Assembly (NCBI GenBank): GCA_013399015.1 | Contig: VWZX01009005.1 | Span: 310,001 to 374,000, forward strand | Direction: 5' to 3' | DNA length: 64,000 bases | Source of the DNA: Galbula dea | Taxonomy: Eukaryota > Chordata > Aves > Piciformes > Galbulidae | Part shown: in pieces, positions 1-11,400 of the stretch | Layout: each line of letters opens with the position of its first letter | Position numbering within the stretch: position 1 is the first letter of the stretch | The notes under the pieces: generated by a model | Database searches by the model: none | What the model was told of the DNA's origin: nothing | Seen by the model: only the letters and a program-made list of their open reading frames with translations | Made by a program: the position numbers and the translations under genes

Positions 1-2114
1 AATAATAATGAAACTGTCTGCAACAGGGGATGCACACACTCTTAGTGACTTAAAACATTTTAGTTCAACAAAATTGGTCAGGCAGTGCTATTGGCAAGGT
101 AATTGGAGTAGGATTGCTATCTGATTTATCTCCAGATGATGTAGCTTGATGATTTCTGCAGACCTGAACTTTGCTAACAGGAGATACTGAGCATTGGCCA
201 TCGGTCCACAGGAAATAAGGGTTGCTTTGCAAAGGTAGCCAGGTTGCAAAAAGTAATAGAAGGAAGTTTTAGCAATTATTTGGTTAATGTAAATTCTTTG
301 GTTGGTACAGAAAGAATGTACTGCTCTATGTATTTGAATACAAAGGTAATTGTGGGCTAGCCTAAAGTGCATAAAAGCAACAATTGTATAAAAATACAGA
401 ACACGGCTTGAGTTAAACTTAAAAGCCAATAAATCCAGCAAGCCAGAAGAATGAAACTGACAGGGATTTTATGGTCAAAAAACCAATTAATGGTTTACTG
501 AGCTTATAGAAGAGATTTAAGCTTAAAGCTTTGATGAAAGCTTAAAAAACATGTGCCGGAGCAGAAAATTAGTGACAGTTTGCAATAGCTAATCCTTTTA
601 TCCAAATTGAACTCTACCATCTTAAATTCTTACTGTTTATAATCTGAAATGACTACACTCACAGGGAAAGAAAAAGCTGAGGTGGGGTAGATAATGAGGA
701 AATATATAGGACACTGCATGTGACTAAGCAACAAAAAAAGTAATACTGATCTTCAGGTAGTGGCATAGTGCCAAGTTCAAGGATGATACTGAATTTGGCT
801 TGAAACAGAATTCTTGTGTTGTATTTTCCCTGCTATGCTCACAAATGGCTATAAATCTAAGTCTTGTTGAAGTGTGTTTGTTTAGAAACAATTTCTGACA
901 CCATTTGGGATGGTGATGGGGAGAAAGGTGGACTTGTGAGCTGAGAATTCATAATCCCAGCACTTTGAAGGATCCTTCTTTTTGCCTTCTCTTCTTCAAG
1001 AAGAAAACATTGGGAGCCACAAAATATTTCATAGCTTTATTTAAAAGAACAATTTGTTGGTATATAGGCTATATACCTCTGTAGAATGCATTGTTGTGCT
1101 GCTCCTGAATATACAGAACTCTAAAAAGAATGTGACCAGATGCTTCAGTAGGATCAGTTTTTCAACAGATGATCCTAATTATTTTCAGTAGGTGATAGGA
1201 GCAGTTCTAATTCAAACAACCAAAGGTGTTTTTGCCAGTAATATGTATTGGAGACATCACCTGTGGGCAAAGACACTATTTCTGTTCCCTGTGTACAGAG
1301 TGCCTAATTCAATGTTTTATTCCTATTTAGACACAGCAAAAGTACCATTAATATTAATAGCAGTAACAATATTGAGCTAATAGTCTATTGGAAAAACAAT
1401 GTTCCTGAGACCTCTTCTCTCTGTGATGTATTGAAACTTTTCTTCTTATCAATGCAATTGGAACAACCCTAGGACAATTATCCATATGGATTCTGACAAA
1501 TAACATTTATATTTCTTTGGCTCAAATTCTCTCTTGGTCTTTCTTGTGACTGCTGCTGGATTTGTTAGGATGGATCATTGTTCACCCATTGAGTAACTGG
1601 CATGATCTACATCAATGTCAGAAAAGGTTATCTGAAATGTTTTATATTTGTTGTTGACACTTTCTTATCGACAATTGTTACAGAAGCTCAGATGATGAAT
1701 GCAGAATTATTACCTCGCTATTGTACTGTTCCATTTTCTCTGATTCTGTCATTTACCTCCATCTTTTTATTGTTAAAAACTCTTGGCTATCCTCAGGAAC
1801 TAAATGCTTTAAATTGGATATGCTGTTAAATGTTTGATTCTATTTACCAGCTGAATTTCTCATTTAAAAAATCTGGCAGGTAAAAAAATTCCCTTGATTC
1901 CTAGTAATTATATTCATTTTGATCAGAGTTAGACTTAGGAACTTACTTTCTAATAATTCCACTTACTGCTTTTAGGAGGAAAAGGAAAGATTAGATTCAG
2001 AAAATGAGCTACCATAACTGTGACTGAGATAGCACAGTAGAGAATGAGTCTGCATCTGGAGGCAATTAGAAATTGTCCAGACTGTGGAAAGTCAGACATC
2101 AAGGCAGTCCTGGT

Positions 2115-2235
2115 AAAAAAAAAAACAAAAAAACCAAACCCAAACAAAAAAAAAAACCCACAAAAAAAACCCCAAACCCAAAACCAAACAAAACCAAAAA
2201 CCAAGACATAAACAAACAAAGAAAACAAAAACAGA
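2115..2235 (+). repeat. A/C-only low-complexity tract
   Basis: About 120 bp made almost entirely of A and C (runs of A broken by CC/CCC), with hardly any T or G. It generates spurious open frames on both strands, Lys/Pro-rich on plus and Phe-rich on minus. It does not resemble a polyA tail of a processed pseudogene because the C interruptions are regular. Confidence 0.9.
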
Positions 2236-2360
2236 CCCAGAAGACTCTGCTTCTGGTAAAATATTCTCCCTTTTAGAGCTGAAAATGTGGTCCAGGATTT
2301 ATGAAACTCAGCAGCTTCAAAGTTTGCAAATAACAACAAAAAACTGTGTGTGCCTCATGC

Positions 2361-2380
2361 TGATTAGCCTGTGCTAATCA
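2361..2380. repeat. Short perfect hairpin
   Basis: TGATTAGC and GCTAATCA pair across a 4-nt loop (CTGT). Both arms contain the homeodomain-like core TGATTA/TAATCA. Function unknown. Confidence 0.5.
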
Positions 2381-5300
2381 TATATCTGGTGTCAGTTCTT
2401 CCACTAGTTCAAGTAACAGAGTGCATCCAGAATAATTTCACCTGGCTTGATGAGTAACATTTCTGTGGGCTGATATGAGATTCTTTTTTTTTTTTCCCAC
2501 TTTGCTTTCACTTTAAAAGTAGCAAAATACAAAAAAAGTTCATTTAAATTGAAATCACTAAGAAAAGTAAAGTAATTTGCAAATCTCAGAATTGCATGTA
2601 CAACCTGGATGTGACCCCAGTATGCATAGGTGGAGTCATCAGGGTCCCTGAAGCCAGGCTACTGCTAGTCAGTAGGTTGTTAGGCCAAACCAGCGTACCT
2701 TACATCTTCTTCACATGCTTTTACTCATTACTGGCCAAAAAGGACTTTTGATCCTGGAATTACTTTAGACTTACTGAAAAGGACCAAAAAATGTTCCAGG
2801 AGAACACAACACAAGAGGTGGAGGACACTGCTCATATTTTAGGTCCTGCAGTTGCTGAAAAATTGTTAAATTTCCCCTAGACCATACCACAGAGGAGAGT
2901 GAAAAAGGTCTCGATATTCTGGACCCAGTGCGTGGCATCTGAGAAGGCATCAGTCAGGCATATGAGATTCAGATGTTGCTGAGAATACCAATGCTGTACT
3001 CAGCTACATACACATTTCTGTCTCTGACCAATCTCAGAGGCAATGGGAGAGAGCCAGAGTAGACTTGACAAGAGGAAAAATATCAGCTAGCTAGGATAAA
3101 CTCAGAGAACTGATGAAGGCAATATGATGTGAACAAATGGCAGCCATCTACAAAACTGTTGCAGTTCTCCCATAGCAATCTCGGCAGGGCTCTGTCTGTA
3201 TCTACCTCATAGTTGTTTGCTGCATCTGTCCATTGCTGCAGGACAGGAATAAGCTGCAGCCACCATTGCATATGCTCCAGGAAGCAAGTAGAATAATGTC
3301 ATTATACACACTGAAAAGGTGCTGGATCTTCTCACCACCCATTCAGCTACCTGCAAGATAGAAAGCTGAGCAGCTCTTGTAGAGTCTTCATGCCTGTATT
3401 CAGAAAAAGGTGGATCAGGGCATTTATACAGCACTGGATACAGATTCATATGTCTGTCCCGAGGTGCTACTACAACAGTGAGCTCTGGGAGGAGCTGATA
3501 CTGCAGGCTTCAGCAGCACGCTTATACCTTCTTCTTTATATACTTCTGTTTATGTGGTACAGATAGAGCTGTTGCTGCAGAGTCATTGTAGCAAAATAGA
3601 GTTTTGAGCAGAAAAATTAGTGGAAAAGTAATGAGCCATTGTGCAGGAGTCAAGAAATGTTTGTGAACAGCTATATCTGCAGTCTTGAATATGCAGTTCT
3701 TCAGAAAACTTTTTAAATGAGGTGTCTTCCTGCCTTATGATTGTCAAAGTAGTAATTATTCTAGAAGTGTAATCATTGAGTATTATTTGGAACAATTTCC
3801 ATTTCTGAAGTCTGAGGCTGTCACTGAAAAAGTAACTGATTTGACAATGACATATGTTTTTGTATTTAAAGAAAAAAATCAATGCACTTCTTAAATTACC
3901 ATATGCTGAATAATTACTTTTTCAGGGATATAGAATAAATGAGACCAAAAGAATTCCAAGAAAGGTGTCCCTTTTTTTTGCAATTTACTAAGTTCACTTT
4001 GCAGACAAATTTCTTAGGTTTTCTTGTCATACAATAAATGTCAAACAAGGGTAGAATGCAGAAATTGAGGACATTTCTTAAGGCATAAAACTAAGTATCT
4101 TGCTGAGTAAGAAAAGAGTAAATACTGTGTCTGTGGAGCTTATAAGTGATAGAGCTGTGAGTTATTATGAGAGACAAGTGGATAGGAGTGGAACAACAAT
4201 ATCCTCTTTGAAATGTGCAAGCTGATACAATTAGGAATTTGAAAATGAATGAGTGGAAGCTCTAGTTTGTTGGAAGAGAGAAAGTATTCTTGATGACTAA
4301 TGTTTAAAGAAAAACAGTAACATTTTAAATATTAGCACTACATTGAACTAGCAATAGGTCTGCTGTGTAAAACTAGTTATGCTTCTAAGCTTGCATTCTT
4401 TGCTAAGCTGCTAATCCTTTGAGAGGGAGTTACAAAGCTGAAGAACAAGGAACATCCGTCCCTGAAAGGAGCCTAAGATAACTGCCTCAAGGTCTGAAAT
4501 CAGCAGAAAACAATTGTAACTAGGGGAAAAGGAAAGGGGCAGGGGGAGATTGTGACCTCTCAAAAGAAGCCCTCAACCCACTTAAACCCACCCCTTTCTG
4601 AATGTGGCAGAAATAAAATGAAATATATTAGCTTTAAATGCAAATGAAATATCAGAAGAACCAATAGCAAACAAGGACTGATTTAGTAAGAAATGAATGT
4701 AAATTTAGGCAGGTTTCTGCTAATCACTAAATAGAACAAATATGCAGCAGTTTTTGTATGAAACCAAGCTAGCTTTGTGTGATATCACCTACCTCCCAGC
4801 TTTGCACAAACCTGCAATAAAGAAATGCCTCAACCCTGTGTATTGGCTTGCACACTGAGTAAAGAAACCAGATTTTTGGGACAACGTTCTTATGAGCACA
4901 TCTGTAAATATGTTGCATTAATCAGAACATCCCTGAAGCTCTTATGACCTCTTTAGACAAGGAAGGTATTAACATTTTTCTAGATCATATATATTTTGAT
5001 GTTTTATGAGAAAATTGTTACCATCATTTTGTCTAATGTATGTGCAGACACACTGGCTTACTGTAAATAGCAGATTGTGCTCCAGATTCTCTCTTTTCCT
5101 TGCCTGGAAATCAGTCTGGAGTAAATCACAGCTGAAGAAAGTTTGGTGTGCTCATACTAGCTATTCTCTAAACCTGTTTTCATATTGCAAAGGCAGTACA
5201 GTCTGCAATACATTTAAACTCAGTTTGCAGCTGTCCTCTGGAAAGCTCCAAGAACAAAACCAGACTTTAGATCCACTTTTTGATCATCACAGAGAGCACT

Positions 5301-6354
5301 GTGAAGCAGCTGGGCGCTATGGTTCCAGAGTGTAACCTCTGCTTACACAGCATCCCACCCACATTTAGTCTAACTCTTCTCTTGTATGAGCTTTCATAAA
5401 CGTTCCTGTTTACAAGATTCTCCCACAAAATATTTCTTAAAGGAGACCTATATTGTACATCTCATCTCACCCTCCAGTGAAATTTCCATTTAGTGTAAAC
5501 ATCAGGCAAGGATGACAGCCTTCTTCCTGTGAAGAGGGTGATGAATTCTAACTTAAGGGGGAAACACAGCTCAACTACAGGCAATGGCAAAACTCCAGCT
5601 GAGCTGAGCGGAACTAGGATTTGGCCTTTGGTATTCATCTCATCTCTAGCTAGCTAAGGACAGAATAAATCCTGGAAATCCATGTGTTTATACTTTGCAT
5701 TTGTTCATCAAATAAATTTCTGTCAGCTTTTTAAAGCCTTTTTTTTTTTCTTTTTTTCAACTCAGGAACTTGAATTACTGCCATATTCATGCTTGGAAAA
5801 GCCCAAGACTTTCAGTCTAGTCCTACTCTGAAAAATGAGTGTGTGGCTCATGGTAGAGCCATGAGTGTTGATTTTAGAAGTTAAAGCGTGTTGTTCATTT
5901 TTGTTACTCCTGCTTGTCTTGCACAGTTTACACACAGTAAAGCATCTGTGCATTATATTTAAGCTCAATACGTCTCTGAACACTTATGTTTCCTCCATCC
6001 CCATGTAGTGCCATAAGCATTTCTTAGTGAGTGAGTAATCTGCCTATAAAGCTGAGGTGTAAGGAACACATTTCTGTCAGGAATGATACATTAGTATGAT
6101 TCTTCAGTGGTAGTCACTGCTGAGCTTAATGAGATGTCTGCTCTGCCGACTTGCCTCATGTTTTAGAAGTAAATCCTCTATGCAGAGGGTAAGGATTAAT
6201 AAACACAAACTCTATGTTAAAAGTAAATTAAGGAAGACATTCCTCACTTCAGGCATCTTTCTGTGCTGGTGGCTGAATATAGTCTAAAAAGCATTTTGTG
6301 ATATTCCAATAAAATTATAGGGAAAATATCTGAATGCTTTGATAGTATGTTTTT

Positions 6355-6374
6355 TATATATATATATACACACA
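6355..6374 (+). repeat. (TA)7(CA)3 microsatellite
   Basis: Pure TA dinucleotides followed by CA repeats, lying about 12 bp before the CR1 fragment at 6.39 kb. Confidence 0.9.
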
Positions 6375-6385
6375 ACAAGGTAACC

Positions 6386-6738
6386 TATCTAGTTGATCGA
6401 GGGAAGCCAGTTGATGTATGTAATCTTTTTGGATTTCAGTAAAATGTTTGGTATTGTTTCTCACTGTATAGTTCTGGACAAGATGCCCAGCATACAACTG
6501 GGTAAGCATGTCATTGAGATGGATGAGCAACTGACTCACGGTCGTGTGCAAAGAGTCATAGCGGATGGAATTACATCAGGTGGTGCCTGGTCACTAGGGG
6601 GCTCCGCAGGGCTCCAGCCTTGGTCCGGTGCTTTTCAGTATCTTCATAAGTGACCTGGACGCAGGACTTGAGGGGAGAGTAAGCAAGTCCGCAGACATAC
6701 AAAACTGGGGGGAGCTGCCGACTCCCTGCAGGGCAGGA
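6386..6738 (+). mobile_element. CR1 LINE fragment, reverse-transcriptase region (decayed)
   Basis: The frame at 6393-6653 contains IFLDFSKMFGIVSH, corresponding to RT motif A (LDFSKAFDSVSH in intact CR1), with the second Asp changed to Gly. Downstream the nucleotide sequence still resembles the PQGSVLGPVLF and NDLD regions, but in other frames. The FADD-type catalytic motif near 6690-6712 has lost bases and reads through a frameshift. The copy is an internal fragment lacking both the 5' part and the 3' UTR. Confidence 0.85.
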
Positions 6739-8518
6739 CTAAGGATCTCTTAGGACTAATCATCAAAGTAAAGTTACTCACCTCTGCTTCCAGGACTGCT
6801 TTGTTTCTCCTTTGTTACTGCTTTAGTTGGAATATTTTATATATTTGGAAAGAGGAACAAAAAAGTTAATTTGAATACTGTCTGGAACCCACCTGTCTGT
6901 CCTCCTGTATGAGTGCATTAGCTTCTGTAGCCTATGTCCTTTTTTCTTTGTCTCAAAAATACATGGCTCTGTTTCCCTGACATGTTAACATTTTATAAGT
7001 GGGAATGGAAAATCCTTACCTCTGTTCCAGAGCTGTCTGTAAGACAAGGCCAGGGCACTCTGCTGGGCTCTGCCCTGAGCAGCCATCTCACTCTGGCTGT
7101 GCTAAATGCAGTAACAACTGAGGCACTGGAAGCCAACACCAGCTTCTGCTGTATCCTGTCCTTCACTTCAGTTACTTAACTACCTAATTTCAGGGCCAGT
7201 ATTAATCTGTGCACCCCAGTATGTCACTTCTCCCCTTTCTGTGAACATGGATGGGATTCTACTCTGAAAGCCCAAAATGACCATGTCTAGCATCCTTTTG
7301 TGAAGCAAACCCTAACGACGTTTTAAACTCTGAAAAGAGATATGCAAGTTAAAGGCATTTTAAAGCCTCCATGTAGTGTCAGACTTATGTGGTTGTGATT
7401 AAACAAGAATATTTGTACCAGTTTGTGGTATCTCATGAATCATTAAAATAATGGATCATTTGTATTCTGTAGATTGATCATGGATTTATTTTTTTGTAAT
7501 TCTTAGGGATGAGACATGAACTCTTCTAGTACAGAATGTGTCTCATTCTCGTAGGTAATAAAGGAGCTAAAAAAACTTCAGACAACTCATTAATTCAAAT
7601 TTACAGGAATCTACAATAAGGTGAAGGCTTTTCTTTATGCATGAGGAAAACTTAATAAGCATCCATTTGTCACCCACTTGACTGTCTTTTCTGTTGCACT
7701 GTTTTTCTTGAGGGAGTGCTGCTACTCCAGGGTTGAAGTGAATGTGTTTAGAATTTGAAACAATATGTAATGTAGATCTCCAAATCACGAGCACTGTGTA
7801 AGCAGCACAGGTAGCAAAGCAAACAAATTCTTCTTTGCACATAGGTATTTCCAGTTGGGATGGGAATATACTGTGGTCTTTGAAGATAGTAAAGTAATGA
7901 TTGGGTTGTATACCGATATGAGCTCAGCTTCTCATCTTTAGCATGCTTGTGTCTGATAAGAGGAATGAAATTGAGGCTTTTGAAGACATCTTCCCCAGGA
8001 CAGAAGGCAGCATGGAGCCCTGTTGAGATTTCTGGGTCATATTACAGAGATTCTGGTGATGGTGTCCCTGGCTCAAACTCTAGGCTTCCACCCCCATCAA
8101 TTATTTTAGCATTTTTTTTATGACCCATTAGCAGCATCAAAAAGGCCCCAAAGGGTCATTAAACCATGTAGTCCTCAGTTTCTGGCTTGCATGCTGTCCT
8201 GTGTTTCTGGAAACGTAGCCCTCTTAGCTATCTCATATGAGGTGTGCTCAGTACCACACTTAAGTGTGTTTCAGTACAGGTGAAAACAAGGAGAATTAAG
8301 ACATGATTGTAACTAAGTATCCTTACATATCCTAGACAGCATAATTTTTAAAATTTCTGGACAATTTGTATTTACAAATGTGCTTAGAGAAACCATGTTG
8401 TGTGCAGTTACAGACCACTTCATTGCCCACCTCAGTCACAGAATTCCTTCTCTAGGAAGCAGAAGCACTGGGAGATGCTGCTTCTGTTTCTGTACAAGAT
8501 TTTCTTAGTGTCATTCAA
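6739..8518. other. No gene recognised
   Basis: Unique-looking sequence between two CR1 copies. Short frames such as 7567-7842 (minus) have no recognisable domain. Confidence 0.6.
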
Positions 8519-8632
8519 CATGGGGTTCTGGGCAACCTGATCTAGTGGATGGTGTCCCTGCCAGGCAGGGTGGTTGGAACTGGATGATTTTTAAGGTCCC
8601 TTCCAACTCTGGCAATTCTATGATTGTATGAT
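8519..8632 (+). mobile_element. CR1 LINE 3' end, 5'-truncated
   Basis: Contains CCTGATCTAGTGGATGG, GTTGGAACTGGATGATT and GGTCCCTTCCAACTCTGG, closing with ATTCTATGATTGTATGAT, the degenerate 8-bp repeat tail of CR1. Only about 110 bp of the 3' UTR is present. It is close in sequence to the copy at 38.3 kb. Confidence 0.85.
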
Positions 8633-10969
8633 CAGACTAATAACAGCAAGAATCTGTTCACATAACAACTTTATATTACTGTACTTCTTCCTAGGAAATT
8701 TCTTACTGCATAACAGCCGATCTTTTACCTTTTTCTTTTTACCTTTGTCTTTTTCACTGGGCAGTGGTCCTCAGTGAAAGAAGACAGTGAAACATGATTT
8801 TCTTCTGTCAGTGCCATAAAGCTGAAACAATTTGTTGTATACACACAGAAGCTATCTGATTTACTCTGTGTTTTTAGATTCACAACACAGGAATCTCTAA
8901 AATTTGCCTCTAAATGTTATATGTAGATCAATTTACTTTAGATATTTGATGAAATACAGTCAGGACTGTACTGTCTGCAGTCAGATATCTGCAGACAATC
9001 CTCCTACTTCTGGATGCTATGAACACTATGAAAACAGAGATTTTATCCAAAATAGCATCATTTTAACTACACTCAAAATAGTATAATCATGTATTACTGA
9101 AAGTTTCAATAACATCTTGCTGCAGAAAATCATTATCTACAAACAGCTGGATTTTAATCACTAAAAATAATTTTTAAAAACAAATACCTTTCATTAGAGT
9201 TACCTTGTTAATTTTAACAAAGGGCTAACTATTTCTCCTTATCCATGTAAGTTAAATCACAGTGCATATCTTATTCCAGTGGACTTGCTCCTTTTATTAT
9301 AGCGAGTTATTCTTGGCATTATTGTTCAGTTACAAAGCTATTCCTCAGCATGCTTCTAATAGTTAGCTAGATGTTGCTGGTTTCAAGATAATTTTTTGTA
9401 GAAGAACTTCTTCACAGGATTATAATCTGTTTGTTTTCCCTGACATGCTGCAGAGAAGCATAGAAAACATCTGATGGGCTTCCTCTTGAGTGTGATCTTT
9501 TAAATTGCAGCATTTAAGGGGGCAACTATGTAATGGTTGATGTAGGCCCTGTATATCCTCCCAGTATTTACCTTCATGCTATTGCTGGAATTTTTAGTAA
9601 ATTTGAAAAGTAGTATGGAGATTAAAACCCCCCACAAACCTTAAGCTAGAATTTGCTGGAGTGTAACTCTCAGTAACATCCATCTTTTCCTTGAGTTGTT
9701 ACAGTTTCTTGTTAGCAATCAGAATTCTGTGTTCACGTTTCTGCTGCTGTTTCAGCTGCCAGTGATAGCACAATCCATTGACTTTCTATATCTTTATTCT
9801 CGGTCCTTTGACTCAGAATGAAACATGATTGGAAATTATAAAAGCAAAAAAAAAGTCTTGATTTGTCTATTTTCTCCTCATTTCTGTTCTATGGCTCAAG
9901 GTAATTGCCTTGCCTGTCCTACCCTTTCTTTGTGTTGGTAGTGTCTCTGAGGATACACTGATCTTGATACTGTTTCTTCTCACAAGGAGGAGTGTTGTGG
10001 GGGAGAAGGTAAGGGAGTTGAGAGCTTTCTCAACTGTTTGTTAGAGAGTCTTAGTTTAGGACCCCGTTGATCACAGAATGAGTGAATTATACTTCATTCA
10101 GTAAAAGCAGTAAGACAGTTTATTGAAATGGCTTACTAATTGGACAAAGCTTAATGACCTTTATAAATTTAACAAAGCCAATAGTTATTTGGGATTCAAT
10201 TTGATGGCAAAGTGACTACATTTCTTACTACAAAGCAAACTGACTAATACAATTAAAGTATTGGTACACGTACGTGTATAGTACTAATATAAGTGTATGT
10301 TCACAGTGAAAGTGAGTTGGAGTTGGGATGGGCTTTTTCATGGGGATAGGGAATAGAAGGGGGTAAGGGTAACCACCATGTGGAGTTACCAAGTTTTCAG
10401 AATGGATCCCCTTGTTCTCTAAACTCCTTCTCAGAGAGGAGCCTGGGTGCAGCTAGATCTGAACTTAGACCCGATCAATGGTTTCTGTCTAGAGACAGAG
10501 GAAAAAGGATGAGAAATACTCAAGGGAAAGAGATAGGAGTGTTCTCCTGTTTGGCCATGAGGTTCAGAGTAGACCATTAGATCTGCGTCTGGTCCCAGAC
10601 CTGGTCAGTGTTTTATAGCTAAGAGGATTTGGGTATTGTGACTTTAGAGTAGTGTTTAATGTAACAATGTTGTTCTGTGTTAAAATGTGGCATCATTTAA
10701 AAGGGATAGCATCAACTTAAAAGGATAGCAATTTTGATGTGTACGATACTGAAACAGCTAAAAATAAAAAATAGGCTATAGTAAATACAATGATTCCTAT
10801 ATGATTTGACAGAACTTACTAAGTAGAAGCAAATCATACAAGCAAACACATCTGTGTACAGGTATAGAGGTTAGCCTGTGATCAAGATAAGGTTTCTGCA
10901 GATTGTAATAAATTTGGATATGCCAGGATCTCTGGAATTCTCACAGAGGTAGCAAATAAGCATGTCTGC
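8633..10969. other. No gene recognised; right part possibly retroviral-derived
   Basis: 8.6-10.0 kb shows nothing specific. From about 10.05 kb there are minus-strand AATAAAC (10,123-10,129) and CTATAAAAC (near 10,610-10,618) motifs, which might be a second old LTR. The evidence is too weak to define one. Confidence 0.4.
10265..10278. repeat. Perfect 14-bp palindrome with two ACGTG cores
   Basis: TACACGTACGTGTA reads identically on both strands and holds two inverted ACGTG motifs, the core bound by HIF/bHLH-PAS factors. In CpG-poor surroundings its two CpGs stand out. A regulatory role is only a possibility. Confidence 0.5.
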
Positions 10970-11008
10970 CTCCCTTGGTCACTGTGAACAGATGATATAT
11001 AGCTCTTT

Positions 11009-11023
11009 GTCAGTCCTGCAGTC
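11009..11023. repeat. Left target-site duplication of the SINE-like element
   Basis: GTCAGTCCTGCAGTC is identical to 11216-11230. The similarity continues imperfectly for another ~8 bp to the left of each copy (GCTCTTT against ACCCTTA). This suggests an originally longer duplication that has since diverged. Confidence 0.8.
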
Positions 11024-11215
11024 GTTGAGGTGGTCCAGCGGTTAGGATTCGGCACTCTCACCACCGGCACCTGGGTTCAATTCCTGGTCAGGGAAGCTTT
11101 GCTGTGACCTAATCTTAGGGAATCCTGCTCTGGCAGGGGAATTGGACTAGATGATCTTTTCAGGTCCCTTCCAACTCCTAACATACTGTGATACTGTGAC
11201 AATCTTCAACCCTTA
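11024..11215 (+). mobile_element. tRNA-Glu/CR1-tailed SINE-like retroposon with target-site duplication
   Basis: Residues 11024-11095 form a 72-nt tRNA-Glu(CTC)-like head. The A box TGGTCCAGCGG is at 11031-11041, the anticodon loop CTCTCAC at 11055-11061 and the B box GGTTCAATTCC at 11074-11084. The 3' acceptor strand TCAGGGA is at 11088-11094, but the 5' acceptor strand (GTTGAGG) no longer pairs with it. From about 11125 the sequence becomes a CR1 3' end (TTGGACTAGATGATC, GGTCCCTTCCAAC), closing with ATACTGTG twice. A perfect 15-bp direct repeat, GTCAGTCCTGCAGTC, flanks the unit at 11009-11023 and 11216-11230, and the head starts exactly at tRNA position 1. A tRNA-derived head plus LINE tail plus duplication is the hallmark of a SINE. 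About 15 nt between the last ATACTGTG and the right repeat are unexplained. Confidence 0.8.
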
Positions 11216-11230
11216 GTCAGTCCTGCAGTC
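11216..11230. repeat. Right target-site duplication of the SINE-like element
   Basis: Identical to 11009-11023. It lies within sequence that reads on the minus strand as part of an LTR, so it also marks the pre-insertion sequence of that LTR. Confidence 0.8.
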
Positions 11231-11400
11231 CACAGGACAGATGGTTTTCAACCCTTTATTGGCTGGGTCAAGCCTGAGAAGTGTCACAGCTCAGGGGGAG
11301 ATACTGAGGCAGCCTGCTAAGATCCTAGGGAGCTCCAGTGAGCCTCACTTTAGGATCAGTATTTATAGGGTTGTAAGATGATTGACTTTGGTCAGTACTA

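Larger units (their letters stand above)
1..6385. other. No gene recognised
   Basis: AT-rich, high-complexity intergenic-type sequence. Apart from the A/C tract at 2.1 kb and the hairpin at 2.36 kb, nothing is identifiable. Open frames are short and lack known domains. Confidence 0.6.
10970..11400 (-). mobile_element. Probable ERV LTR core interrupted by the SINE-like element
   Basis: On the minus strand there is a TATA-box motif (CTATAAATA, plus 11360-11368). About 100 nt later comes AATAAAG (plus 11254-11260) within CCAATAAAGGGTTG, followed ~25 nt on by the SINE insertion point. This TATA to polyadenylation-signal spacing is typical of the U3-R part of an avian LTR. I could not find the TG...CA ends, so the stated limits are only the readable core. 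Sequence up to ~11,765 may be more U3. A further minus-strand AATAAAC at about 10,123-10,129 hints that more retroviral sequence lies to the left. No gag, pol or env reading frame is recognisable. Confidence 0.5.

Noticed and set aside
1950..2339. 129-codon Phe-rich minus frame and its Lys/Pro-rich plus counterpart
   Set aside because: Both are produced by the A/C-only tract.
11024..11095. Functional tRNA-Glu gene
   Set aside because: The acceptor stem does not pair, two anticodon-stem pairs are lost, and the sequence is embedded in a retroposon with a CR1 tail and target duplication.
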